Shown here piece by piece: positions 12,061-20,790 of a stretch of 30,209 nt of DNA; position 1 is the first letter of the stretch, and each line of letters opens with the position of its first letter. Below the pieces are notes generated by a model. That model was not told where the DNA came from. It made no database searches and saw only the letters and a program-made list of their open reading frames with translations. The position numbers and the translations under genes were made by a program. The DNA is from Sperchopsis tessellata (lineage: Eukaryota > Arthropoda > Insecta > Coleoptera > Hydrophilidae). The DNA is taken from NCBI GenBank assembly GCA_033557685.1, contig JAWQRN010000398.1:1-30209 (forward strand), written 5' to 3'.

Positions 12061-12303
12061 TGCAGTAAAGATGTGTATGAAGATAAAAAATAAAAAAAAT
12101 GTGCAGATGTAGTTATTGTATATTTTAAAAAATAAACAATAAATAACGAAAAATAGGCATTTTTGTTTAAATATTTTTAATAAAGGCACTTGAATTGAAT
12201 AATCTCGTTTTGTTTATTGAAAAACAGGAGCATTTTTTTTTTAACAAATTAATATTTTTTGGGTCTTTAATTCCTCGATTATTCCGGTTTCAAACAGTCC
12301 CGG

Positions 12304-12310
12304 TATAAAA
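12304..12310 (+). promoter_or_regulatory. Candidate TATA box of the CAP gene
   Basis: TATAAAA lies 60 bp ahead of the first in-frame ATG (12,370). An initiation site 25-32 bp downstream would fall near TTCAAG at 12,337-12,342, leaving a 5' leader of about 30 bases. The box sits inside sequence that looks like the 3' end of the neighbouring Tigger relic. It is positional evidence only; transcription has not been shown. Confidence 0.4.
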
Positions 12311-12369
12311 ATCAGGTGATTATTTTCGTATTTGTATTTCAAGAGAAAGAAGAAACCTTCAAAATTATA

Positions 12370-13251
12370 ATGTCAGTTTGGTTAGTACTCATATTTTGTG
12401 TCTTGTTTAAAACACTGGAAATCAAGTCAAGTGATGCAGATGATGATGTGGACTTTTATAACACTTTTTGCTCAATGAACTGTGGTGCAAAAAAGCATGT
12501 GGCTTGTAGAACCAAACAGTGTGGAATTGTTCAAAACTCGTGCTCAAGTGGAGCAGTGCAAAATATAATGTCCCTTTCAGATAAAAAAATAGTTTTAGAC
12601 ACTCACAATAATTTGAGAAATAAAATAGCGCTGGGTGAAGAAAAAAGAGGAGGGAACAAAGGTGCTTCTAATATGATGGCTATGTCATATAGTAATGAAT
12701 TAGAATTTGCAGCTCAATGCTGGTCAGCAAACTGTCGAGACAGTTCACCCGATTGTACAGGTGTGTCTGGGTTTCAATATATTGGAACAAATACATTATA
12801 TATCCAGAGTGTAAAAAACGGATCTGATAACAAATATCTTAAAATTGCCATTGAAATGTGGTATGAGCAAATAACAGCTGTCGATGCAGAAGTAATTGAA
12901 AATTTTAAACTAAATGATAACTGGAATAGCTACACCCAATTAGTATGGTCCACCACATATTTAGTCGGTTGCGGAAGAACGTCTTATAATGATGGAGTGC
13001 TAGTTATCTGCCATTATGCACCTTTGGGAAATAATGACACTCTTGTATATCAACAAGGAGCTAAATGTTCAAATTGTACGGAGCAATGCAATGACATTTA
13101 TGAAGGACTATGCGGTCAATTAAGACTTGAAGATGCGTGGGAAGCTCCATTTTCTATGATAGCGTCTAATGTGTATTACAATTTATACTTAATTTCAACG
13201 TTCGGCCTGTTGGGATGTTGTTGGCTATTGTTTCTAGATATAATATTATGA
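12370..13251 (+). CDS. Secreted or GPI-anchored CAP protein, antigen-5/venom-allergen type
   Basis: A single-exon 293-residue member of the CAP (CRISP/antigen 5/PR-1) superfamily, insect antigen-5-like. ATG 12,370 is chosen: it has A at -3 and begins a signal peptide (about residues 1-20, SVWLVLIFCVLF); the open frame runs back to 12,316 but has only GTG there. After the signal come an acidic segment, a Cys-rich N-terminal lobe (residues 34-58), DTHNNLR with cavity His79, RGG at 93-95, NELEFAAQ with Glu110, MWYEQ at 163-167, SYTQLVWSTTYLVGCGR (the CAP1 motif) and VICHYAPLGNN (a good CAP2 motif, 212-222), then Cys-rich CSNCTEQC. In CAP1 the usual His of GHYTQ is Ser187. Sequons: N150, N222 and N235. 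Residues about 268-293 are strongly hydrophobic to the stop with almost no charge, as in a GPI-anchor signal or a tail anchor. Antigen-5-like insect genes generally have introns, so the uninterrupted frame suggests a retrocopy or intron loss. No frame damage is seen. Function unknown: relatives occur in venom, saliva and ordinary tissues. Confidence 0.93.
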   Translation: MSVWLVLIFCVLFKTLEIKSSDADDDVDFYNTFCSMNCGAKKHVACRTKQCGIVQNSCSSGAVQNIMSLSDKKIVLDTHNNLRNKIALGEEKRGGNKGASNMMAMSYSNELEFAAQCWSANCRDSSPDCTGVSGFQYIGTNTLYIQSVKNGSDNKYLKIAIEMWYEQITAVDAEVIENFKLNDNWNSYTQLVWSTTYLVGCGRTSYNDGVLVICHYAPLGNNDTLVYQQGAKCSNCTEQCNDIYEGLCGQLRLEDAWEAPFSMIASNVYYNLYLISTFGLLGCCWLLFLDIIL

Positions 13252-13859
13252 CTATATGTTTGTATTAAATGCGTTCGCCTCGGTTACATTTAAATAATGT
13301 ATTGTAAATATTGAGAAATATAAACAACCTATATACCCACAAAAAGTGTTCTGTAATATTTAAAAATGTATATCCAATTTAAATATATCCATGTCGCGAG
13401 AGTGTATAATTTTACTCATATTCCATATAACTAGCAAGAGATATAATTTATGATATCCTCACAAGAGTGTGTACTTCTTGTTGGTAACTAATGTATTGAT
13501 AATTAAGCATGGTGACAAAGGACACGTGTAATGTAACCGCCTTATACGTCTACTTTCCACTGTCTACAAAATATTTATGAAGCTACAAACAAATAATTAT
13601 TACGAAGCCTGATTCATGTAGAACTAGACAACATCCCAAATAACACATTGATATACTTGACTTGAAAATATGTATTGTTCACCACTTAAGTATATACAAT
13701 TCATGGGTTCCCTACTTTCCCTACGATAGCTAGCCAAGTACTTCAGCGAATCTATATAGTTCCTAAGATGATACCATTATCAATATATTAATTTCAAGCT
13801 ACAAAATATGTAGAAAACAACCCGAACAATCTACTAATATTTTATTTAACCAATATCTC
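13252..13859. other. 3' flank of CAP gene, no further gene
   Basis: No canonical AATAAA lies in the first 100 bp. The nearest variant is in GAAATATAAAC around 13,314-13,324. The rest is AT-rich with no coding signal. Confidence 0.45.
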
Positions 13860-14535
13860 CACCGGGGTTACCTCTGCTTGGTAGCTGGGCACAAACATCT
13901 GGGTGGTCCTAGATAAATATTCTCTCCGGCAGTCGATGTTGAATCCGGAAAGGCGCGTTCACTCTAATGTAGGCTGCTATCCCTTTGGCGAATGGCTAAT
14001 TTGTCATTCTCAGGTGGTAGAAACTCTACCCTTTACCTTGGATGAAGTCCGCGAGGATCTCTATTCAAGCTCTACCTCTGACATCTTCCTTGTTCGCAAA
14101 TCATGGCGCGTTCATGAGCATCTGCAGGAACTTGGATTAGGTGGTCTCGGTCCTCTTCATTTCGGTGTCACTGATGTAACTCTATACCTGACATTCGCAG
14201 ATCAGGGTTGGTATTATGTAGATTTTGTATAACCTCATCTAGTTTTTCAAGCTCAGCCTCAATCGTCTGTTGATGACTGGACATACAATCTTCGTTGCTA
14301 TCTCAGCCTTGGTCCTGATATTCTCCACTTGTTTCTTGCAGTTGAGTTTGCTGTCAAATGTTACTCTTACATATTTGACGACGTTCATTTCTTCAAGTTT
14401 ATAGTCCATGGAGATTGGTGGCTTATAGTTTACAATGCTCTGTCTCTTTAAAAACAAAATGTGTTCAGTTTTCTCGGCATTGATCCTTAACTTCCAAGTA
14501 TCGCAGCCTTATTCTACTAGGTACTGATGTCTCAG
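13860..14535 (-). pseudogene. Jockey-type LINE reverse transcriptase, C-terminal part
   Basis: On the minus strand this is the C-terminal half of a Jockey-type non-LTR reverse transcriptase. In order: WKLRINAEKTEHILFLKR (the palm/thumb INxEKTE block), VVKYVRVTFDSKLNCKKQVENI (usual form YLGVTFDSKLNWKKH), KAEIATKIVCPVINRRLRLSLKN, a stop, then in the same frame RLYKIYIIPTLICECQV, a stop, SYISDTEMKRTETT, a stop, SKFLQMLMNAP, a stop where Trp is expected, and FANKEDVRGRA. About eight in-frame stops occur from 14,239 downward but no frameshift is needed, so decay was mainly by substitution. The catalytic palm and endonuclease are absent. The plus-strand 109-codon frame at 13,903-14,232 is its antisense shadow. 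The GC content is higher than in the surrounding DNA. Confidence 0.85.
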
Positions 14536-14683
14536 AATTCTTCTGGAAAGGAGCTGTTTCCATAAAGATGAGCAATAGATTTCTGTGTCACCTATATAAA
14601 TATTTATATTTATTTTTTTTTCTACTTTAATCAAATTTCAGTTTTATTCTTTGAAAGTTTATTTTTCTGGTGACGCCACTGGA

Positions 14684-14998
14684 TGTTAAAATTCTCTACC
14701 TACCGAAGAGATGCGCATTCGTGCCAGATGTCCGCGACCACGGCAGTATTTTTTCGTAGCGTCAGAAAGGGGACCTTCGATCGCTACCCATAAGCGACAG
14801 AGAGAGGGACATTTACTTGGTGAGGCGAATTTGGAAGTGTAGACCTTAAATCCTATTGAAGAACGCTCTCCCCAATATGGTAGATGCATGTTCGGGTCGA
14901 AACCCTTAAATATCGGGAGTTCAGGATATAAAAGATCATTTCTTCGACATTGTTTAAAACTCAATATTATTTTTCATGTATATTCAAATTTTCACAGT
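14684..14998 (+). mobile_element. Possible solo LTR (Gypsy-like)
   Basis: The segment opens TGTTAAAATTC and can be closed at TTTTCACA, giving TG...CA ends over about 315 bp. It is much richer in GC and CpG than its surroundings and carries a TATAAAAG box at about 14,927 followed by a TTCTTCGACATTG-type initiation area. Just after the end is GTGGTGTCCTATG, and just before the start is GGTGACGCCACTGG; both are similar in type to Gypsy primer-binding sites. No matching target duplication was found, so the borders are uncertain. A 92-codon minus frame lies entirely within it and is taken as a shadow. Confidence 0.35.
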
Positions 14999-15340
14999 GG
15001 TGTCCTATGAATTGTATATCAAGGGGCTAACTTCTTAGTTTTATTTTCATGATAGATCTAATTAATGAAAACAAATTGTAACGAGATAATTTTCAAAAAA
15101 AAATATAACAAATAGATTAACAAACATAAACAATCTCACAAAAATATAACAAGAAACAAATATTATTATAAACTATATAAAACCTTAGAGAATACAAATT
15201 AACAAAAAAATAACAAATAAAAACATATTCCGAACATTTCCACAGAAAATGTTGCTTCCTAATATTTGAAGTCAATACTATATTTAGGTCAAATGCCCCC
15301 ATAGATGCCGATGCCAAGTGTGAGTAGCCAATAAGCATCT
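14999..15340. other. No recognisable gene
   Basis: A-rich plus strand. A 73-codon minus frame at 15,117-15,338 shows no motif. Confidence 0.4.
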
Positions 15341-15416
15341 TCAGATCAACTGACGCACTGATGATACAGCGTTTGTTTCTGAATGGGCGGCAGTATCAGA
15401 AAATTGTAGCGTCTAT

Positions 15417-15465
15417 ACCCAGATTGGGCGGCTACAAGCAGCATCTGCACCCAGATTGGGCGGCT
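15417..15465 (+). repeat. Two copies of a GC-rich 17-mer, 32-bp period
   Basis: ACCCAGATTGGGCGGCT occurs at 15,417-15,433 and again at 15,449-15,465. A related GGGCGGC occurs at 15,384-15,390. It lies about 230 bp ahead of the LINE endonuclease start and may be part of that element's 5' untranslated region, where short promoter repeats are common. Confidence 0.8.
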
Positions 15466-15689
15466 GAATTAAAACTTGCCAATATGCTCGACTAGTGAGG
15501 CATTTTAATGCCAAACACCCTTAAACTAAACCATGAGCATATCGATTTCAGAAAATAATACACTCCAGGAGAGTAGGGACAAAACCCACAATCTCTCATT
15601 CATTCACTAGAATCAATCAGCCTCATGGATACTTGGGGAAGTGCAGATTCAATACATACGATAAACAACCGAATATCCGAACAGAAAGG

Positions 15690-17242
15690 AACACTATTTT
15701 TGGCGACATACAACATATGAATCATGATAAATGCAGACTATTTATAACAACTTGAGAAAGCGTTGTCAAAGATGAAATGGCATGTTCTGGGGTTGAACGA
15801 GACATGTTTGTCTGTAGAAAAGTTTACCACTTTAAAATCAATAAAAGTTCTATATCAATATAATAATGAAGTACACTCTCAGAGTGTCCATGGTCTAGTG
15901 GGAATATTTATATATATATATATATACACAACATCTGGTGTGCAAAGCAGAATCTATATCATAAAGAGTCATATACATTGTGTTGAAGCTTAACAATAGA
16001 TATAAGCTCCAAGGGATTCAAGCCTACACTCCCACAAGCGGGTATAACGACGAGGAATTAGATCTTTTCTAAAAATACATTACAAAGGCTCGAAAAGCTG
16101 AGAAAACACAATACTCAATAGTCATAGGAGACTTCAACTCCAAGCTTGGCGTAAAGAGGGAAGATGAGAATACTCCAAAAATTGGAAACTTCGGATTGGG
16201 AAAAAGGAATGACCTAGGTGATGTACTACTAACCAATCTGCAAAAAGAACGCCTCTTTTGTATGGACACATTTTTCGACAAGCAGAAGTAAAGGAGATGA
16301 ACGTGGATAAGTCCAGACGGTACAGTTAAAAACGAAATAGGCAACATATTATCCAGTTATAAAAATATAATCACAAACATTTCTGTGCTAAATAATTTCC
16401 ACACCGACCGTTATCACGTGCTGGTAAGAGCTAGTATAAAAATGAATACCAAGACAGAAAGAAGGAAAATGCTCGAAAAAAACTCTTCCCAACGGTGGGC
16501 TACTTGAAAGAAACTAAGACCAATATGTAAAGGAGATGGAAGCTAAAATGAATTAGACAAACTTTGTGCATACAAAAAGTCAATAAGAAACTATGCACAA
16601 GAACCAAACCCTAGAAAAATAAATAAGATCAAGAAATACACAATGAAGTTAATGAAGCAGAGAATTGAGTTAAACCGAGAATCGGACAAATACAGGCAAA
16701 TAACTAAAACTATTAGCAAGGATATCAAGAGGAAGACTAGAAGATAAAATCCTGAACTCATAAAAACACAATAGAAAACAAGAAAAACATGAAAGTACTC
16801 AGAACAGGAATATCGAATGGAAAGATGAAAATTCTCAAAATCAAAAACGAAAATGGTCTAATGGTAAATGATAGAGGACAAATCCTTGAAGTTGTGAAAA
16901 GTTTTATGCACACCTCTATCGATCGTATACACCAGACACACAAAATACCAAAAATGAGGTGGTACAGAACGTCCATTCAGAAATTCTGAAAGCTGAAACT
17001 AGGAATTTGCTATTAAAAGTAGTAAAAATGTTACTTCATAAGTACATTGCCAATGAAGATACCTATTGCATAGGAAAATTCAAAAGTGATTTTATTACAC
17101 AAGAAAGGTGAAATGGTGAAAGTTTGCTATCACACCTATATAATTTCTTGACAATGATCAACTGCTTAACTAACAAACTGGATTTTTACCACTCTCCATA
17201 ACAGGTTGGGTTCCGCAAAGAGTTTAGCACAACTGACATATT
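15690..17242 (+). pseudogene. RTE-type LINE: endonuclease, linker and RT start
   Basis: A decayed non-LTR retrotransposon of the RTE type (relatives are often annotated in insects as craniofacial development protein 2-like). The AP-like endonuclease nicks target DNA and the reverse transcriptase copies the element there. Visible: TYNI near 15,700 (start of endonuclease), KMKWHVLGLNET (15,769), YKLQGIQAYTPTSGYNDEE (16,000), SIVIGDFNSKLGVKR (16,117; the GDFN catalytic block kept), DTFFDKQK, TWISPDGTVKNEI (16,302; usual form SPDG-..-IDYI, here IGNI), HTDRYHVLVRA (usual SDHRLV, so the catalytic Asp-His region is altered). The linker NMKVLRTGISNGKMKILKIKNENG starts at 16,785. RT start: LLSHLYNFLTMINCLTNKLDFYHSP, stop, QVGFRKEFSTTDIF (17,120-17,242). 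The sequence then changes character. Multiple stops and shifts make it inactive. Confidence 0.9.
15906..15926. repeat. (TA)n microsatellite within LINE endonuclease
   Basis: About 21 bp of TA units (TATATATATATATATATATA) sit in the decayed endonuclease region. They probably grew after the element died. Confidence 0.85.
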
Positions 17243-17247
17243 CAATA

Positions 17248-17484
17248 GAACTGATTCATCCAGAGTTAGGACAGATTTTGGATCAAAAACTTTCTACTGA
17301 GGAGCTTCATTACATAATTTAGCAACAGGGCGGAGTACCCACACATAATGTTTTGGATGTTCGGAAGCTGATAAATGTAACGTTTGGATTGGTAATGATG
17401 GACCCACTTCATAGCATTTTGGATGCATTTTTGTTGGGATTTTCAGAGGAAAAAGCTTATAATAATTTTAATCAGAATGTTTAA
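17248..17484 (+). pseudogene. Unrecognised coding remnant, one internal stop
   Basis: One frame of 78 codons reads as ordinary globular protein apart from one TAG: LGQILDQKLSTEELHYII, stop, QQGGVPTHNVLDVRKLINVT, then DPLHSILDAFLLGFSEEKAY, ending at TAA. It starts where the LINE reading breaks off (TTCAATAG, which also looks like a splice acceptor). Composition and helix-like spacing argue against chance, but I do not recognise the family. It may be an exon relic or part of another mobile element. Confidence 0.35.
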
Positions 17485-17489
17485 ACTAT

Positions 17490-17876
17490 TCAAGATAAGA
17501 TAAGGAAAAATGAATGAATTAAACTGGGATTAAAATAACGCTGTATCAAACTACCTTCGAAATTTAAGAAGAAGATATAAAGTTTGTGTTTCAAATAATG
17601 GTGGCCAATTTTGTACAATTTGTATAGCTTATAAACCCTCATGCAGTTGGAAACTGGAGTTCTACGTATTTTCCTTTTAAGATTGTTAGTATATCTGAAA
17701 ATTCTATAAGTATTCAAAAATGCGTTTTCATCGGAAGCTGGGCGATTTCGATATAATGCTATATACTCTCTTCTTACAGCTTTCTTATTTGTATTGTTTT
17801 TTAAATAAACAGAAAATATATTAATATTATTACAGCTAGATCTATCAACTCGTATACATTTGAAATGTAAGGACAA
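17490..17876 (-). pseudogene. Possible HTH (DUF4817-like) transposon protein remnant
   Basis: A 128-codon minus frame opens at TTG (no ATG near). Residues about 28-75 read NTNKKAVRREYIALYRNRP, then ENAFLNTYRIFRYTNNLKRKIRRTP. The spacing (basic helix, A-R-YxxLYxxRPP, F-NxYRxFRxTxx-KRK) resembles the helix-turn-helix region called DUF4817, found at the front of mariner-like transposon proteins of insects. The C-terminal part (KLYKLYKIGHHYLKHKLYIF) is not recognised, and no DDE domain follows. Coding in the opposite direction to the neighbouring LINE suggests a separate insertion. Confidence 0.4.
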
Positions 17877-17906
17877 AAGGATCTAAAAGTAGATGTAAAC
17901 ATATAT

Positions 17907-18092
17907 AGGGTGTTTCCATTGAAAAAAAATCACTTCCATTCTTATGTCACGTGATTTATGCAGGCAATTGTTTTTTACAAGTATTTGAATAAAACATAGA
18001 TGAAACCCATTAACTTCTGTATTTAACTGTTTTCTAATCTCTTATAATAAAAGAGTTAAGGGAGGTCAAATTATAGTGAATCACCTTGAATA
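17907..18092. mobile_element. Possible short MITE
   Basis: The left end AGGGTGTTTCC and the reverse complement of the right end AAGGTGATTCA form an imperfect inverted repeat about 186 bp apart. The AGGGTGTTTC start is a form common among insect MITEs and mariner-like elements. The inner sequence is AT-rich and non-coding. The TIRs are short and imperfect, so this is tentative. Confidence 0.33.
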
Positions 18093-18159
18093 TAAGCAAG
18101 ATATTAACATAGTATCTTGTAAATACCCAAAACCGTCAAACAATACAACGAAGTACGGA

Positions 18160-18365
18160 TAAACCCTGGGTAAAAACGAGAAAAAAACCAAGGACATTAC
18201 TGAAATTGTAAGACATCAACAACATAAGTTTTTGGCCGCGTATACAAGATAGCAGATGAGAGGTGGTCTACATAGAGAGGATTCTGAGGTTTTCTTACTT
18301 GGGAGCAACATGGAAAAAGAAGAAGACAATGAATTGACAACGGTTAGAAATAAAACAGTTGTATT
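18160..18365 (+). pseudogene. Possible 3' tail of RTE-type LINE
   Basis: The plus strand reads RTK/KTKDITEIVRHQQHKFL, then after a frame step KIADERWSTYRED. RTE-type LINE polymerases end with a segment of the form RTKVTDVI-x-KWQWAGH-x-RW-KK-x-WRP, and the order here fits that pattern, though the GH and RPxxRW parts are missing. It has the same orientation as the LINE at 15.69-17.24 kb and may be the same copy, interrupted or deleted in between. Confidence 0.35.
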
Positions 18366-18567
18366 TTAATCTCATCCTAATTATAAAAATTGTGGTAGTA
18401 TGTCTTCTGGGTAATAAACTTGCAAGAACGTGGACTCATGCAATCTATTTAATCTGAGAGCTTCTGGAATATAACGAGCTCAGTCTCGTATCTTTGATAT
18501 AGTTTGTCCTTAATAACTGATTAAATCGAACTCAGGACAACTTTCAACAATTCTTCTGGAATCATGA

Positions 18568-18785
18568 CTAGTGTAAAAATCGAGCAGCGTATCAATCTCA
18601 ATTTTCTTCTGAAATTGAAAATGTCTGAACAGAATGTTTCCAGTTGTCAAATAAAATGTACGGAGGTAGATTTTGATCACGTACGTATGCTGTTAACGAA
18701 CTTCATTGTTTACTGAAGATTAGAGAGAAGATGGAAGACGACATGCGTTAGTGTTGCTCTATGATTTGAAAAACAGAAGAGTACG
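18568..18785 (+). pseudogene. Mariner transposase N-terminal fragment
   Basis: From 18,568 the plus strand reads TSVKIEQRINLNFLLKLKMSE, the opening helix of the mariner-type paired/HTH domain (also seen in SETMAR/GVQW3-like proteins, usual form KIEQR-NLKFLVKLGK). After a frameshifted stretch comes REKMEDDM near 18,721-18,750, matching the GREDVEDD segment. The DDD catalytic domain and the right TIR were not found. It is a truncated, decayed copy with no likely function. Confidence 0.6.
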
Positions 18786-19440
18786 TTGCAACCATCAACT
18801 AATTTCAATTAACATCTCATCATTCGAATTATTTCAATTAAAAATGACAAAGAGACGACAAGATAAATATTGCATGTATATTTGAACATGTCGAAAGCAT
18901 TTGCAGAAATAGATCCAAAAAAAACGCCATCTCCGTAGCGCAATTTTTAACCGATAATTGCATTCCAATGTTGGGGTTTTTCCGGAAGCGTAAAACGTGT
19001 TGGAAGGAACCAATATTTTCAGTCTACAGACCAGATGAATTTGATTAGGGCGTGAGAGGGTAACAGCTGATGACCTACAGCCTGCTTCGAACATTGGAAG
19101 ATTTGTATGCAGCTGTGTACGTTGAAAGAAATAAACCTAAATTTGCAAGAGTCTTGCTGTCGTCAAAGTATTTCACAAAAACTCCGCATTTTAATAGCCA
19201 CACCGTTAAATAATTACAATAATTGATACTGCATTACAACAAAGATATAAGAGTAGGGAGAAAGCAGACCTCAGACATTAACATGTGGACTGAAGAGAGG
19301 TGGTGAGAAAGAGCAAAATAGAGAAAGATGTAATATATTGAGATGAAGGTTAGCGTGCGTATGTTTCTTTTCATCATTCGTAAGTCATCCAGCGCAGTGA
19401 GTTGACAAGTGATTGAGTAAACGTTAAACTAACAGTTTTT
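18786..19440. other. Unassigned stretch with protein-like plus-strand pieces
   Basis: Between about 18,860 and 19,200 one plus frame, in pieces, reads HVESICRNRSKKNAISVAQF, LTDNCIPMLGFFRKRK and, after two stops and a shift, LRTLEDLYAAVYVERNKPKF, which look like protein. I recognise no family. The minus-strand 86-codon frame at 18,834-19,094 covers the same bases. 19,200-19,440 shows nothing. Confidence 0.3.
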
Positions 19441-19445
19441 CGTTT

Positions 19446-20315
19446 ATGACTAGTATGATAGCTACAACAACCAACATAATGTATAAAGACGGAAAGGGAG
19501 TGATAGTCATTTTTTCTGTAATAACCACAGTACTATTTGTGTTACATGGAGCTCTGATAATATTATTTACTTGCTGTCTTAATCTTCAAAAAATATACCG
19601 ACAACAAGTGAAGTCGTCACCACAGAAACTGCAATTGAAGAAAAAGTAACTAAGATCCATTATAAAATTAAGAAGTATTTCGAACGTGTGCTCAAAAACA
19701 TATTACTATTCATCGCACTATTGGTAATAATTTATTTATTCTACTGTCAAGTCATATATACTTATCCTACAGATTCGCCAGATTGGAGTGCGTTTTTCTT
19801 TCTTGTATATATGGAATTTAGATTACTTTTCACGTTACAAATTTTATATGTAACGAAAGTAAATAATGATATCGATATTAAAATAACAAAACTCTCCAAC
19901 CATGGTGTAGATTTCATGAGCAGATATCAAAAAGCACTTACTATAAAATACCTACGCAGAGTGAAAATGATTTTAGTGGATTTTATATTAATATTCACTA
20001 TATTCTACTCCATCATTGCTGCTTTGGTTACGATCCCAAGTCTCGTGCTGATTTTGAAAGATTTTGGAAACGAGGTTATTTTATATTTATGCTATTTATT
20101 TTGGGTATATACATGAAATATTGAATAAAACTATACAAAACTTGGAAGAATGTATCTTCAATGCAAGATATGCCAGGAGAACAAGGTGCTCAAAAAGAAG
20201 AAAATATTACTACAGAACAAAACGAAAACTTGTGAGTGCTGTGAAATCAATAGACTGGACTATTCTTTATATAATTATCTATATTATAAACGTATATTAT
20301 ATATTACAATTTTAA
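19446..20315 (+). pseudogene. Multi-pass membrane protein pseudogene, possibly an insect chemoreceptor
   Basis: Three plus-strand frames together read as one polytopic membrane protein of about 290 codons. Segment 1 (19,446-19,649, ATG start) has one membrane helix (VIVIFSVITTVLFVLHGALI). Its frame shifts at an A-run at 19,588-19,593; segment 2 (open 19,583-20,116) has helices LLFIALLVIIYLFYC, FFFLVYMEFRLLFTLQIL and LVDFILIFTIFYSIIAALVT, a basic linker with IKITKL and YQKALTIKYLRRVK, and a fourth hydrophobic run. A second shift near 20,100 leads to a third frame (IHEILNKTIQNLEECIF, then basic and hydrophobic sequence to 20,315). The hydrophobic layout and the loop (N-I--L then Y--L----) resemble insect gustatory receptors, but the diagnostic TYhhhhhQF of the last helix is not visible, so the family assignment is weak. 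Two frameshifts suggest a pseudogene, unless introns or sequence errors explain them. Confidence 0.4.
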
Positions 20316-20790
20316 GAATCTATTTATATATAGCATATTTTATAATTTTGAATGCAGAATGAAACATTAATAAATAATATTTGTTATATTTAATTATTAC
20401 ATTTTACTTATCCCCTTGTGGTAATATATTATGATATTAATATAGACAGTAGTCATTGCTTTTATATTTAAATTTTCACATAATTTAACATAACTTAATT
20501 TGGGGTAGAATTTAATTAAAAATGTAATAATTAGCGCAAAACCATATTTAAATTAACATAGTTGACATAACGTTATAAGCAGGAAACAGCTCTAAGTAAA
20601 TTTACAAGATCATATATTTTTCAACATCTGATTCTAAAGGTTTAAAATAAAACAATTGTTTAATTTGTTTATAAAATATATATGAATATATAATTTAATT
20701 TAGGAAACGTTCCCAATATATTACTTGATATCATAAGAATCAACATTGATAATGGAAATACGTAAGAACAGTAATATTTACATCAATAAA
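20316..20790. other. AT-rich stretch without recognisable gene
   Basis: Very AT-rich. A plus-strand frame at 20,150-20,362 overlaps the membrane-protein relic in another frame and is taken as a shadow. Confidence 0.45.

Larger units (their letters stand above)
10400..12330 (+). mobile_element. Dead pogo/Tigger (Jerky-like) DNA transposon
   Basis: The extent is inferred from a degraded transposase (about 10,868-12,060) and terminal-like sequence on each side. The left side around 10,400-10,480 (TCTGGATTCACTATTTTC, then AAGCTAAATTTTAATTAAAAAAA) and the right side around 12,273-12,310 (CCTCGATTATTCCGGTTTC, CAGTCCCGG) resemble the CCTCGATTATCCGG-type ends and subterminal AT blocks of Tigger/JRK elements in Tc1-mariner-pogo. 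No clean TIR pair or TA duplication could be assigned, so the ends are approximate. An inner CAGGCATGTCACGTTTTATT at 10,522 also looks like a Tigger1-type end and is an alternative left border. Confidence 0.65.

Noticed and set aside
12316..12369. N-terminal extension of the CAP reading frame starting at GTG
   Set aside because: It needs a non-ATG start in a nuclear gene and would place 18 residues ahead of a good signal peptide at ATG 12,370.
13903..14232. 109-codon plus-strand ORF
   Set aside because: The minus strand of the same bases is clearly a Jockey-type RT C-terminus in one frame, so this is an antisense shadow.
14686..14964. 92-codon minus-strand ORF
   Set aside because: It covers a block that looks like an LTR and has no domain signature.
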